From DATCVA01 sp036567205 (GTDB lineage: Bacteria; Pseudomonadota; Gammaproteobacteria; Burkholderiales; Burkholderiaceae_B), in contig DATCVA010000002.1 of NCBI GenBank assembly GCA_036567205.1, positions 1-37,935 on the forward strand: 37,935 nt of DNA, in the 5' to 3' direction. The notes below the pieces were generated by a model. That model saw only the letters and a program-made list of their open reading frames with translations, had not been told where the DNA came from and made no database searches. A program made the position numbers and the translations under genes. Positions 14,962 through 22,721 of this stretch are shown here, in pieces. How positions within the stretch are numbered: the stretch's first letter is position 1; every line of letters begins with the position of its first letter.

Positions 14962-16620
14962 ATGACCAAATATGTATTTGTCACGGGTGGGGTAGTGTCC
15001 TCTTTGGGTAAGGGCATTGCTGCTGCTTCTCTCGCCGCGATTCTAGAATCTCGCGGTCTACGGGTCACGATGCTTAAGCTCGATCCGTACATCAACGTCG
15101 ATCCAGGTACCATGAGCCCGTTTCAGCATGGCGAAGTTTTCGTCACTGAAGATGGTGCTGAAACCGATCTGGACCTTGGCCATTACGAGCGCTTCATTTC
15201 AACCCGCATGCGTAAGGTCAATAACTTTACGACCGGCCAGATTTACGAGTCGGTATTGCGTAAAGAACGTCGGGGCGATTATCTGGGTAAAACAGTTCAG
15301 GTCATTCCCCACATTACCAACGAAATCCAGGATTTCGTCGTGCGTGGCGCGAAAGCGGCCTGGAATGGCGAAGCCGATGTCGCCATTGTCGAAATCGGCG
15401 GTACGGTGGGCGATATCGAGTCCTTGCCGTTCCTCGAGGCCGCACGCCAAATGAGCTTGCGGCTGGGGCGCAACAACGCCGCGTTCATACATCTGACGCT
15501 GGTGCCGTATATTGCGTCGGCCGGCGAGCTTAAAACCAAACCCACGCAGCATTCGGTTCGGCAACTGCGCGAAATCGGCATTTATCCCAATGCCTTGTTA
15601 TGTCGCGCCGACCGCCGCATTCCCGATGACGAGCGGGCAAAGATTTCTTTGTTCTCCAATGTGCCGCTCGATGCGGTCATTTCTGTGTGGGATGCCGATT
15701 CGATCTATAAAATCCCGTCCATGTTGCACGAGCAGGGCCTTGACTCGATTGTTTGCGATGCGCTCGGACTTACGCCGCCGCCCGCCGACCTCACGGTATG
15801 GGATCGCCTTGTCGGCGCCATTGAAAACCCTGCAAATGAAATCCGTATCGGCATGGTCGGCAAGTATGTTGACCTGACCGAGTCCTATAAATCGCTAACG
15901 GAAGCTCTGGTGCATGCGGGCATCCACACGCATTCGCGCGTTAGCGTTGAATATCTGGACTCCGAAGTGATCGAGGCCGAAGGCATCGATTGCCTTAAGG
16001 ATCTCGATGCAATTCTGGTGCCGGGCGGTTTCGGTAAACGCGGTACCGAGGGGAAGATTGCCGCCATTCGCTATGCGCGCGAAAATGGCGTGCCTTATTT
16101 GGGCATCTGCCTGGGAATGCAACTGGCTGTCATCGAGTTTGCCCGCGACGTGGCCTTGCTGGGAGGCGCCAACAGTACCGAATTCGATCCTGCCACGCCT
16201 CATCCGGTTGTTGCCTTGATTACCGAATGGCAAGATCGCGAGGGCCAGCTCGAAAAAAGGGATCAATCCTCCGACTTGGGCGGCACAATGCGCAAAGGCG
16301 CGCAGCGTTGTCCCGTTAAAGCCGGCACGCGTGCACAAACGATTTACGGCAACGAAGTGTACGAGCGGCACCGCCATCGCTACGAAGTCAATAACGTGTA
16401 TGTACCACGCCTTGAAGAGGCTGGTATGGTAATTAGCGCGCGTACTCCCACCGAGCACTTGCCTGAAATCATGGAGCTGCCCGATCATCCCTGGTTTGTG
16501 GGCGTGCAGTTCCACCCCGAATTTACTTCGACTCCGCGCGACGGCCATCCGCTTTTTTCAAGCTATGTGCGTGCCGCGCTCGAGTATCAGGCACGGCGGG
16601 CTAAAAAAGGCCAGGCATGA
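14962..16620 (+). CDS. pyrG: CTP synthase
   Basis: CTP synthase aminates UTP to CTP using glutamine and ATP, the last step of pyrimidine nucleotide synthesis. The 552-residue protein has the N-terminal synthase domain (about 1-267) starting YVFVTGGVVSSLGKGI, with LKLDPYINVDPGTMSP and FVTEDGAETDLDLGHYERF as nucleotide and metal sites. The C-terminal class I glutamine amidotransferase domain carries catalytic Cys in LGICLGMQ and His/Glu in QFHPEF. The start is ATG 14962, where the family begins MTKYVFVTGG. Its stop overlaps the kdsA start in ATGA, so the two are translationally coupled. Confidence 0.98.
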   Translation: MTKYVFVTGGVVSSLGKGIAAASLAAILESRGLRVTMLKLDPYINVDPGTMSPFQHGEVFVTEDGAETDLDLGHYERFISTRMRKVNNFTTGQIYESVLRKERRGDYLGKTVQVIPHITNEIQDFVVRGAKAAWNGEADVAIVEIGGTVGDIESLPFLEAARQMSLRLGRNNAAFIHLTLVPYIASAGELKTKPTQHSVRQLREIGIYPNALLCRADRRIPDDERAKISLFSNVPLDAVISVWDADSIYKIPSMLHEQGLDSIVCDALGLTPPPADLTVWDRLVGAIENPANEIRIGMVGKYVDLTESYKSLTEALVHAGIHTHSRVSVEYLDSEVIEAEGIDCLKDLDAILVPGGFGKRGTEGKIAAIRYARENGVPYLGICLGMQLAVIEFARDVALLGGANSTEFDPATPHPVVALITEWQDREGQLEKRDQSSDLGGTMRKGAQRCPVKAGTRAQTIYGNEVYERHRHRYEVNNVYVPRLEEAGMVISARTPTEHLPEIMELPDHPWFVGVQFHPEFTSTPRDGHPLFSSYVRAALEYQARRAKKGQA

Positions 16621-17462
16621 AACTTGGTGGTTTCGAGGTTGGCTTAACTCAGCCATTTTTTCTGATTGCCGGTCCTTGCGTTATCGAATCTCGCCAAATG
16701 GCGTTCGATACTGCGGGGCGGCTTAAAGAAATTACGCAAAAGTTGGGTATTCCTTTCATCTACAAAAGTTCATTTGACAAAGCCAACCGCAGTTCAGGGC
16801 AATCGTTTCGCGGGCCCGGAATAAGCGGCGGCTTGCAAATCCTGGCCGATGTTCGCGCCCAGCTGAATGTGCCCGTTTTAACGGATGTGCACGCAATCGA
16901 GCAAGTGGCCGATGTTGCTGCGGTTGTCGATGTGCTTCAGACACCGGCATTTTTATGTCGCCAGACCGATTTTATTCAAGCCTGCGCCGCTACGTTAAAA
17001 CCCGTCAATATCAAAAAGGGGCAGTTCCTGGCGCCTCACGATATGCTGCAAGTAGTGGCCAAAGCCCGTGCGGCTGCTATTGACGCCGGAGGCGATGGCG
17101 GCACCATCATGGTCTGCGAGCGTGGGGCGTCGTTCGGATATAACAACCTGGTGTCCGATATGCGTTCATTGGCCATCCTGCGTGAAACCAGCTGCCCGGT
17201 CGTATTCGATGCCACGCATTCGGTGCAACTGCCCGGAGGGCAGGGCACGACGTCGGGCGGTCAACGTGAGTTCGTTCCGGTTCTGGCGCGCGCCGCTGTT
17301 GCAGTTGGAATTGCCGGTTTGTTTATGGAAACTCATCCGGACCCCGATAAGGCTTTATCGGATGGCCCTAATGCGGTTCCGCTGGATCGTATGGCCGCAT
17401 TGCTCGAGTCGCTAGTTGGCATCGACCGTTGCGTCAAGCAAGGCGGCATGTTTCAGTTCTGA
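16617..17462 (+). CDS. kdsA: 2-dehydro-3-deoxyphosphooctonate aldolase (KDO-8-P synthase)
   Basis: KdsA condenses phosphoenolpyruvate with arabinose 5-phosphate to make KDO 8-phosphate, the precursor of the KDO sugar of lipopolysaccharide. The 281-residue protein has the family motifs FLIAGPCVIESRQ near residue 15, IYKSSFDKANRSS near 47 (PEP-binding lysine region), DFIQACAATLKPVNIKKGQF near 117 and the C-terminal ETHPDPDKALSDGPNA. The enzyme class (metal-dependent or not) was not judged. It overlaps pyrG by four bases. In many betaproteobacteria eno follows directly; here a terminator and two unrelated genes intervene. Confidence 0.97.
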   Translation: MKLGGFEVGLTQPFFLIAGPCVIESRQMAFDTAGRLKEITQKLGIPFIYKSSFDKANRSSGQSFRGPGISGGLQILADVRAQLNVPVLTDVHAIEQVADVAAVVDVLQTPAFLCRQTDFIQACAATLKPVNIKKGQFLAPHDMLQVVAKARAAAIDAGGDGGTIMVCERGASFGYNNLVSDMRSLAILRETSCPVVFDATHSVQLPGGQGTTSGGQREFVPVLARAAVAVGIAGLFMETHPDPDKALSDGPNAVPLDRMAALLESLVGIDRCVKQGGMFQF

Positions 17463-17485
17463 TCGTTCTGCGGGTTCAATCTGTT

Positions 17486-17520
17486 GGCCGGGATGAAGCT
17501 CATTTCGGCCGATTCTTTTT
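17486..17520 (+). terminator. Intrinsic terminator after kdsA
   Basis: GGCCGGGATGA (17486-17496) pairs with TCATTTCGGCC (17500-17510), 11 bp including two G-U pairs with a 3-base loop, followed by GATTC and a T5 tract to 17520. It separates pyrG-kdsA from the inserted efflux operon. Confidence 0.8.
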
Positions 17521-17561
17521 ACAACACTATTAATTATTTGAATAACCATTGGGGTTAGCCC

Positions 17562-17589
17562 TTGTATGTATTGTTCCTTAATCATACAA
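17562..17589 (+). promoter_or_regulatory. Candidate MarR operator upstream of the efflux gene
   Basis: TTGTATG (17562-17568) and CATACAA (17583-17589) form an inverted repeat with 14 bp between them. A wider, less exact pair, ACAACACTAT (17521-17530) and ATAGTTGTGTTGT (17604-17616), surrounds it. The AT-rich segment just before the DHA2 efflux start is where a MarR repressor encoded in the same operon would be expected to bind. Confidence 0.5.
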
Positions 17590-17629
17590 TCATGGACTTA
17601 TCAATAGTTGTGTTGTCAAAGGTAAGCGC

Positions 17630-19228
17630 ATGTCGCATATTGCCCCATCGGAGCCTTCTCGAAACGAGTCGGTTTTATCGACTAAACAATCGCTACAGGC
17701 GATGTTGGGTTTATGTTTAGTCACCATGCTGATGTCGATTGATCAGACAATGGTGGGAACAGCCTTGCCTACTGTTGTGGCCGAACTCAATGGATTCGAG
17801 TTTTACGCGTGGGTTGCCACGGCCAGTATGCTGACCTCCGTTATTACCATTCCCATCTTTGGGCGGCTCGGCGACTACTATGGCCGTAAGCCGTTTATCG
17901 TCACCTCCATTGCTTTGTTCACCTTTTGTTCGGTGTTGTGCGGCATGTCGGGCAGCATGCTGCAATTAGTGCTTGCGCGCGCCCTTCAGGGGATTGCCCT
18001 TGGCATGTTGATGGGAACGTCTTTTACCAGTATTGCCGATCTTTTTCCAGATCCTCATGTTCGTCTGCGTTGGCAAGCCATGTTCAGCGCAGCTTATGGG
18101 ATTTCAAGCGGCATAGGTCCTACTTTGGGCGGTTTCTTAACGCAATATATCGGTTGGCGCTCAATATTTTTCGTTAACGTGCCCATAGGCCTGCTGGGGT
18201 TTTTTATTGTCTGGCGCTGCCTGCCGCATATTCGTCAACTCCAGGCGCCCGCCATGCGGCTGGATTGGCAAGGCGCGGTGTTGGTGGCGCTGGGCTTGGG
18301 CGGTTTGCAACTGGCCGTGCAGTTTTTGCCTTCGATTGGCATAACGTGGCCCATGCTGGGGTTGGTCCTGTTTACTGTTGTTGCTTTTACGGGTCTTGTG
18401 TACTGGGAAAAAAATCATCCGGCTCCGTTGCTGCCCCCCGAGCTATTTCGCAATAAAAGCCTTGCTGCATTGTTTTTCCTGTCTTTTTTTTGCGGCGCCA
18501 TCATGTTTACCCTGTTGTTTTATGCGCCCTTGTTATTTCAGGGCGGCTTTGGTTTTTCACCCCAGAAGGCTGGCTTGTTAATTACGCCTTTAGTGGTGTT
18601 CCTGACTGTAGGCAGTATTCTGAATGGCAGAATAGTGACTCGTGTGCGTAATCCCAACGTTATGCTATATACCGGTTTTTCCCTGCTGGGGATTTGTTTG
18701 CTGGGCATAGTTTTTACGCATCAAGGCACGCCCGATTTGGTAATAATCGGATATATGGTGGTTGGCGGGCTGGGTTTAGGCTTTATCATGCCAAACCTCA
18801 ATATATTCGCTCAGGAAACGGCTGGCCGCTCACAATTGGGAATTGCTACTGCCGTGGTGCAATCGGTGCGCATGATCGGTGCAATGTTGGGCTTGGCTGT
18901 GGTGGGCTCTTTGGTTACGCATTACTACACCGCTGGAGTACGCGATACGGTGCGGAAATATGAATCCGCAACCTGGCACAAACTGCTGGAAGACCCGCAG
19001 CTTATCGTCAACGTATCGGCGCGGAACAGTTTTCTCGAGCGCTTGAATAGTATGGGACTGGACGGCACCCCGTTTATCGAGGCTGCCCGGGTATCGCTGG
19101 TATCAGCCATTCACTCAGGGCAGTTTGTGCTGCTGCTTGCCGTGATCCTGGCCCTGTTTTGGGTGCGCCGTCTGCCCCCGGTTCGTTTTTCGCGTGTGGT
19201 GCACCCCATTGCACCCACAGGAGAATAA
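17630..19228 (+). CDS. DHA2-family MFS drug efflux transporter (EmrB/QacA type)
   Basis: This 532-residue inner-membrane antiporter has about 14 predicted transmembrane segments, as expected for the DHA2 group that exports drugs and other amphipathic compounds with proton influx. Early family motifs are DQTMVGTALPTVVAEL (motif D1, about residues 37-52) and FGRLGDYYGRKP (motif A, about 75-86); ARALQGIALGM (motif B) follows near 117, and ISSGIGPTLGGFLTQYIGWRSIFFVN is a segmented motif C around 155-180. AAAGG precedes ATG 17630. A MarR regulator follows after 3 bp. No membrane-fusion (EmrA-like) gene is adjacent, so it may act alone. The pair sits inside the usual kdsA-eno interval. Confidence 0.92.
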   Translation: MSHIAPSEPSRNESVLSTKQSLQAMLGLCLVTMLMSIDQTMVGTALPTVVAELNGFEFYAWVATASMLTSVITIPIFGRLGDYYGRKPFIVTSIALFTFCSVLCGMSGSMLQLVLARALQGIALGMLMGTSFTSIADLFPDPHVRLRWQAMFSAAYGISSGIGPTLGGFLTQYIGWRSIFFVNVPIGLLGFFIVWRCLPHIRQLQAPAMRLDWQGAVLVALGLGGLQLAVQFLPSIGITWPMLGLVLFTVVAFTGLVYWEKNHPAPLLPPELFRNKSLAALFFLSFFCGAIMFTLLFYAPLLFQGGFGFSPQKAGLLITPLVVFLTVGSILNGRIVTRVRNPNVMLYTGFSLLGICLLGIVFTHQGTPDLVIIGYMVVGGLGLGFIMPNLNIFAQETAGRSQLGIATAVVQSVRMIGAMLGLAVVGSLVTHYYTAGVRDTVRKYESATWHKLLEDPQLIVNVSARNSFLERLNSMGLDGTPFIEAARVSLVSAIHSGQFVLLLAVILALFWVRRLPPVRFSRVVHPIAPTGE

Positions 19229-19231
19229 TAT

Positions 19232-19708
19232 ATGCCACACAGTTCTTTGCCGCTTAACGTCATGCAGCAAATCGGGCGAACCTATCGTGTTTTGCTTTCC
19301 GCCTTCAGCGCAAATATAGGGCACCCCATGCCTCGGTGGCGCGTACTTTTAACTTTGCACGAAATGGGCGAGATTACCCAAAAAACACTGGCGGCTCATT
19401 TGCGCATGGACCCTGCGGCGCTTACCAGGCAGCTTAAATCGATCGAACAACTGGGGTGGATCGAGCGGCACAGCGATGCGGTGGATAATCGTTTGACCAA
19501 TGTCGCGCTGACTAAAGCCGGTGCGCAAGAAGTCAGGCAAGCCCTGCCGCTTCGCGCTGCTTTTATCGAAAGGGCGTTCTTTGGTTTTTCGCCTGTACAA
19601 ATGCAAACCCTTAGCGGACTGCTGGAAACGCTGGAAGTGCGCCTGCGTGACGAGGCCCTGAGCCCTGTGCAGGAAGACGCTACGCCGAAGGAAACCGGGT
19701 CAACCTGA
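19232..19708 (+). CDS. MarR-family transcriptional regulator
   Basis: This 158-residue winged helix-turn-helix protein is of the MarR type, usually a dimeric repressor released by phenolic or drug-like ligands. Residues about 33-100 form the DNA-binding region: PRWRVLLTLHEMGEITQKTL, AALTRQLKSIEQLGWIER as recognition helix and the wing DNRLTNVALTKAGAQ. N- and C-terminal helices should make the dimer interface. It begins 3 bp after the DHA2 transporter, so it most likely represses that transporter and itself through the inverted repeats upstream of 17630. The C-terminal tail after about 143 is polar and probably disordered. Confidence 0.93.
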   Translation: MPHSSLPLNVMQQIGRTYRVLLSAFSANIGHPMPRWRVLLTLHEMGEITQKTLAAHLRMDPAALTRQLKSIEQLGWIERHSDAVDNRLTNVALTKAGAQEVRQALPLRAAFIERAFFGFSPVQMQTLSGLLETLEVRLRDEALSPVQEDATPKETGST

Positions 19709-19849
19709 TAAAATTTAATATTCCATTACACCAAACGAGGCCGGTTACGGCTTTGCCCGGGTACAATCGGACGTTTAATTAATAGTTCGCCACGGGGCAG
19801 TTACCGGGACGAACGCCCAATCCATTAATTCAGCAGGACAGTCAATATC

Positions 19850-21136
19850 ATGAGTGCAATCGTAGATATCATTGGGCGCGAAATACTAGATTCGCGCGGT
19901 AACCCGACCGTAGAGTGTGATGTATTGCTGGAATCCGGGGCAATGGGGCGTGCCGCAGTGCCATCGGGTGCGTCCACCGGTTCTCGCGAAGCTGTCGAGT
20001 TGCGGGACGGTGATAGCTCGCGTTACTTGGGCAAGGGTGTTTTGCGTGCCGTCGAAAACATCAATACCGAAATTTCCGAAGCGCTTATGGGGCTTGATGC
20101 CCAAGAGCAAACGTTTGTCGATCGCACGCTTATCGATCTTGACGGAACCGACGACAAAAGCCGTCTGGGCGCAAATGCCATTTTGGCTGCCAGTATGGCG
20201 GTAGCGCGTGCCGCCGCCGACGACTCGGGCCTGTCGCTATACCGCTACTTCGGCGGCAGCGGTCCCATGCAGATGCCGGTGCCCATGATGAACGTCATCA
20301 ATGGCGGTGCGCACGCCAATAATTCCCTCGATTTTCAAGAATTCATGATTCTGCCTATTGGGGCAAGTAGTTTCCGTGAGTCGTTGCGTATGGGGGCTGA
20401 AGTCTTTCACGCGCTTAAAAAACTGATTCATGACCAGGGTATGTCCACCGCAGTGGGCGATGAAGGCGGTTTTGCTCCTAATCTTGCTAATCACGAAGCG
20501 GCGATCCAGTTAATTTTGCAGGCAATTTCCGCAGCGGGCTACGAAGCCGGCTCGCAAATCGCTTTGGGTCTTGATTGCGCCAGTACAGAGTTCTATCGTG
20601 ACGGACGCTACCATCTGGCAGGCGAGGGCGGTGTAGCGTTAACAGCCCAGGATTTCGTCAATTTGCTGGGTACTTGGTGCGATAAATATCCCATTATTTC
20701 GATTGAAGACGGCATGGCTGAAAATGATTGGGAAGGCTGGAAGTTGCTTTCTGATCAGTTGGGTAAAAAAGTGCAATTGGTGGGCGATGATTTATTCGTC
20801 ACCAATACCAAAATTCTGAAGCAGGGCATAGATCAGGGTATTGCAAACTCCATCTTGATCAAGATCAATCAGATCGGCACGCTGACAGAAACCTTTGCCG
20901 CTATTGAAATGGCCAAGCGTGCGGGTTATACCGCTGTCATTTCGCACCGTTCGGGCGAGACTGAAGATTCAACCATTGCCGACATAGCTGTGGCTACCAA
21001 TGCCATGCAAATCAAAACGGGGTCGCTATCGCGTTCCGACCGCATGGCTAAATACAACCAGCTGCTTCGTATTGAAGAAGAGCTGGCAGAGGTGGCTTCA
21101 TTTCCCGGCCGCGACGCTTTTTACAACTTGCGCTAA
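19850..21136 (+). CDS. eno: Enolase
   Basis: Enolase interconverts 2-phosphoglycerate and phosphoenolpyruvate in glycolysis and gluconeogenesis. The 428-residue protein begins SAIVDIIGREILDSRGNPTV and carries the usual active-site parts: the PSGASTGSREA loop near residue 37, VGDEGGFAPN with the catalytic Glu near 203, Mg-binding Asp in LGLDCASTEFY, Glu in ISIEDGMAEND and Asp in LVGDDLFVTN, the catalytic Lys in ILIKINQIGT and the SHRSGETEDS loop. AGGAC upstream fits ATG 19850. The 141-bp gap after marR holds a -10-like TACAAT (19762-19767) and a small GTTCG/CGAAC hairpin (19785-19814), consistent with its own promoter. Confidence 0.98.
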   Translation: MSAIVDIIGREILDSRGNPTVECDVLLESGAMGRAAVPSGASTGSREAVELRDGDSSRYLGKGVLRAVENINTEISEALMGLDAQEQTFVDRTLIDLDGTDDKSRLGANAILAASMAVARAAADDSGLSLYRYFGGSGPMQMPVPMMNVINGGAHANNSLDFQEFMILPIGASSFRESLRMGAEVFHALKKLIHDQGMSTAVGDEGGFAPNLANHEAAIQLILQAISAAGYEAGSQIALGLDCASTEFYRDGRYHLAGEGGVALTAQDFVNLLGTWCDKYPIISIEDGMAENDWEGWKLLSDQLGKKVQLVGDDLFVTNTKILKQGIDQGIANSILIKINQIGTLTETFAAIEMAKRAGYTAVISHRSGETEDSTIADIAVATNAMQIKTGSLSRSDRMAKYNQLLRIEEELAEVASFPGRDAFYNLR

Positions 21137-21138
21137 AG

Positions 21139-21170
21139 GCATTTGTCCGGCCGCCAGGCCGGACAAATGC
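21139..21170 (+). terminator. Strong hairpin between eno and ftsB
   Basis: GCATTTGTCCGGCC pairs perfectly over 14 bp with GGCCGGACAAATGC, with a 4-base loop. No T-run follows on the plus strand (AATTAAAAAA), so it is not a canonical intrinsic terminator for eno; it may protect the eno mRNA 3' end or limit ftsB expression. ftsB starts 9 bp after the stem. Confidence 0.6.
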
Positions 21171-21179
21171 AATTAAAAA

Positions 21180-21515
21180 ATGCGATTGTTATTGATTGTT
21201 CTGGTCTTGCTTACGGCGATTACGCAGTACCCGCTTTGGTGGGGAAAAGGAGGCTGGCTGAGGGTGCACGAACTTCAAAAACAGGTTGCGGCTCAAAATG
21301 AAACCAACGAAGCGTTAATTGCGCGCAATAACGCGCTTCAGGCCGAGGTGCAGGACTTGAAGTCGGGGACACAGGCAATCGAAGAGCGGGCGCGTGGCGA
21401 GCTGGGTATGCTAAAAGAGGGCGAAGTGTATGTGCAAATCTTGGCTCCTCACGAGAAAGAGCCCACGGTCGTAACGCCAAAACTGGCCAGCCCATCAGAG
21501 AAAAAAGGCAACTGA
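21180..21515 (+). CDS. ftsB: Cell division protein FtsB
   Basis: FtsB is a small bitopic divisome protein that forms a complex with FtsL and FtsQ and helps activate septal peptidoglycan synthesis. The 111-residue protein has an N-terminal transmembrane helix (about 2-20), then a coiled coil (about 28-70) and the conserved ERARGELGMLKEGEVYVQI after it. The position after eno is the classical ftsB location. The ATG at 21180 is preceded by AATTAAAAA with no Shine-Dalgarno sequence, and a 14-bp hairpin ends 9 bp upstream, so translation may be weak or may use an A-rich standby site. The C-terminal tail is charged and variable. Confidence 0.93.
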   Translation: MRLLLIVLVLLTAITQYPLWWGKGGWLRVHELQKQVAAQNETNEALIARNNALQAEVQDLKSGTQAIEERARGELGMLKEGEVYVQILAPHEKEPTVVTPKLASPSEKKGN

Positions 21516-21520
21516 GGCAC

Positions 21521-21542
21521 CGGTTGGTTTCGAAATGGAATT
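21521..21542 (+). repeat. Solitary right end of the dispersed repeat
   Basis: This 22-bp stretch matches the right end of repeat copy 1 (14825-14846) at 20 of 22 positions by my count. The rest of the element is absent. It lies between the converging ftsB and TadE-like genes, starting 6 bp after the ftsB stop, and probably marks a decayed or partly deleted copy. Confidence 0.65.
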
Positions 21543-21572
21543 GATGTGGACATCTTCCAGGACATCTTCCAT

Positions 21573-22610
21573 TTACACACCCAGACAGCATAGCGTAATG
21601 CCACAAGCCGGGTCATCCGGCGCGGTATCCAGGCCTGAGCCCGGCGGCGAATCTGACGTTGATCCTGGTGGCGTGCCAGTTCCCGGCATGTCTGTGGAAG
21701 CTACAGAAGACTGGCCGGGTGCATCAGCATTTTGAGCGGTGCCCGAGGTTTCTTCAAGGCCGGACGCCGGCGCTACAAATGGCTGGGCCGCGCCCGACTT
21801 TAAACACCAGAGCCCCTGGCAGTATGTTGCTGGCAATGCCGGGGCATATTGGGGCGTTAAAGATTGCTTGATGACTTTTCTATTGAGCAGATCCGGCCAG
21901 TTAAGCGGGTGCGACTGCATAGTCAGTTGCATTTCTTGCTGGATAGGTAAATAACCTGAAGTTGCCATGGCGTGTTGACCATAAGAGTTTGCACCCGTAG
22001 GCAAGAGCCGTATTAATGCTTTGATTCCCGGTACAAGCGGCTCGTGAAGGTAAGTTGCACGCAATATCAATGTATTGGCATGGTAAATGGATTGGCCCGA
22101 CAGGGGGCCCAATCCATCGATCCAGCCGCGGTTGCGATTGCGGCGATCTTGTTCCGCCTGGTAATTATTATTGATGGCTGCAAGCCCGTTGTGTTGGGCG
22201 ATTGTCAGGCTACTGTCGTTGAAGTCCTGAAATGCCAGGGCTGAAGGGCCGATAATTTCGATCTGCCAGGGAGGCTGATTGGTGGCCGAGGTACGGCGGG
22301 CAAGCGCTTGTTGCAGACGTTGACGCGATGTCTGGGCTGCTGTGCCGGGAAACAACGGCAACAAGCCTTGCTCGAAGGCCGCCTCGATAGCGCCGGGACT
22401 GGCATGTTCGGTAATACCGGCACGTGCCGCCTGGACCAGGGCCAGACTGACGGCTTGCTTGGTATAAAACCATTGTGCTATTTCGATACTGCCCAGGCCG
22501 GCCAGAAGTAACGGAACGGCAACGGCAGAAAACTCGATCAGACCGGCGCCAGTTTGCCGCGGCAAGCTGCGGGGCGTTAAGCGATGATGAACTGAGTTTA
22601 AGGGGCGCAT
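21573..22610 (-). CDS. TadE-like pilus/secretion pseudopilin-family protein
   Basis: This protein carries an N-terminal TadE-type segment: basic residues, then QTGAGLIEFSAVAVPLLLAG and EIAQWFYTKQAVSLALVQAAR, the pseudopilin-like helix of Flp/Tad system minor components. At 345 residues (from ATG 22610) it is far longer than TadE itself. The large C-terminal part was not recognised; it ends in a Ser/Pro/Gly-rich tail with scattered cysteines (ATYCQGLWCL, DPACGITLCCLGV). A TTG at 22655 would add 15 residues; ATG is preferred, though neither has a good Shine-Dalgarno. No other tad/cpa genes are near, so it is an orphan here. Confidence 0.75.
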   Translation of the reverse strand: MRPLNSVHHRLTPRSLPRQTGAGLIEFSAVAVPLLLAGLGSIEIAQWFYTKQAVSLALVQAARAGITEHASPGAIEAAFEQGLLPLFPGTAAQTSRQRLQQALARRTSATNQPPWQIEIIGPSALAFQDFNDSSLTIAQHNGLAAINNNYQAEQDRRNRNRGWIDGLGPLSGQSIYHANTLILRATYLHEPLVPGIKALIRLLPTGANSYGQHAMATSGYLPIQQEMQLTMQSHPLNWPDLLNRKVIKQSLTPQYAPALPATYCQGLWCLKSGAAQPFVAPASGLEETSGTAQNADAPGQSSVASTDMPGTGTPPGSTSDSPPGSGLDTAPDDPACGITLCCLGV

Positions 22611-22721
22611 AAAGGCAGTCTGCCAAAATGCGCCCGAGCTGTCGATTGTGGACAATGCGCAGCAGGATTCTTTTATCCGTGCTGCCTGTGAACTGAGCCG
22701 GTTAAAAAGCCCGGCGCCGCG

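Noticed and set aside
15895..16548. A 217-codon minus-strand frame inside pyrG
   Set aside because: It lies opposite the glutamine amidotransferase domain of CTP synthase and has no recognisable features.
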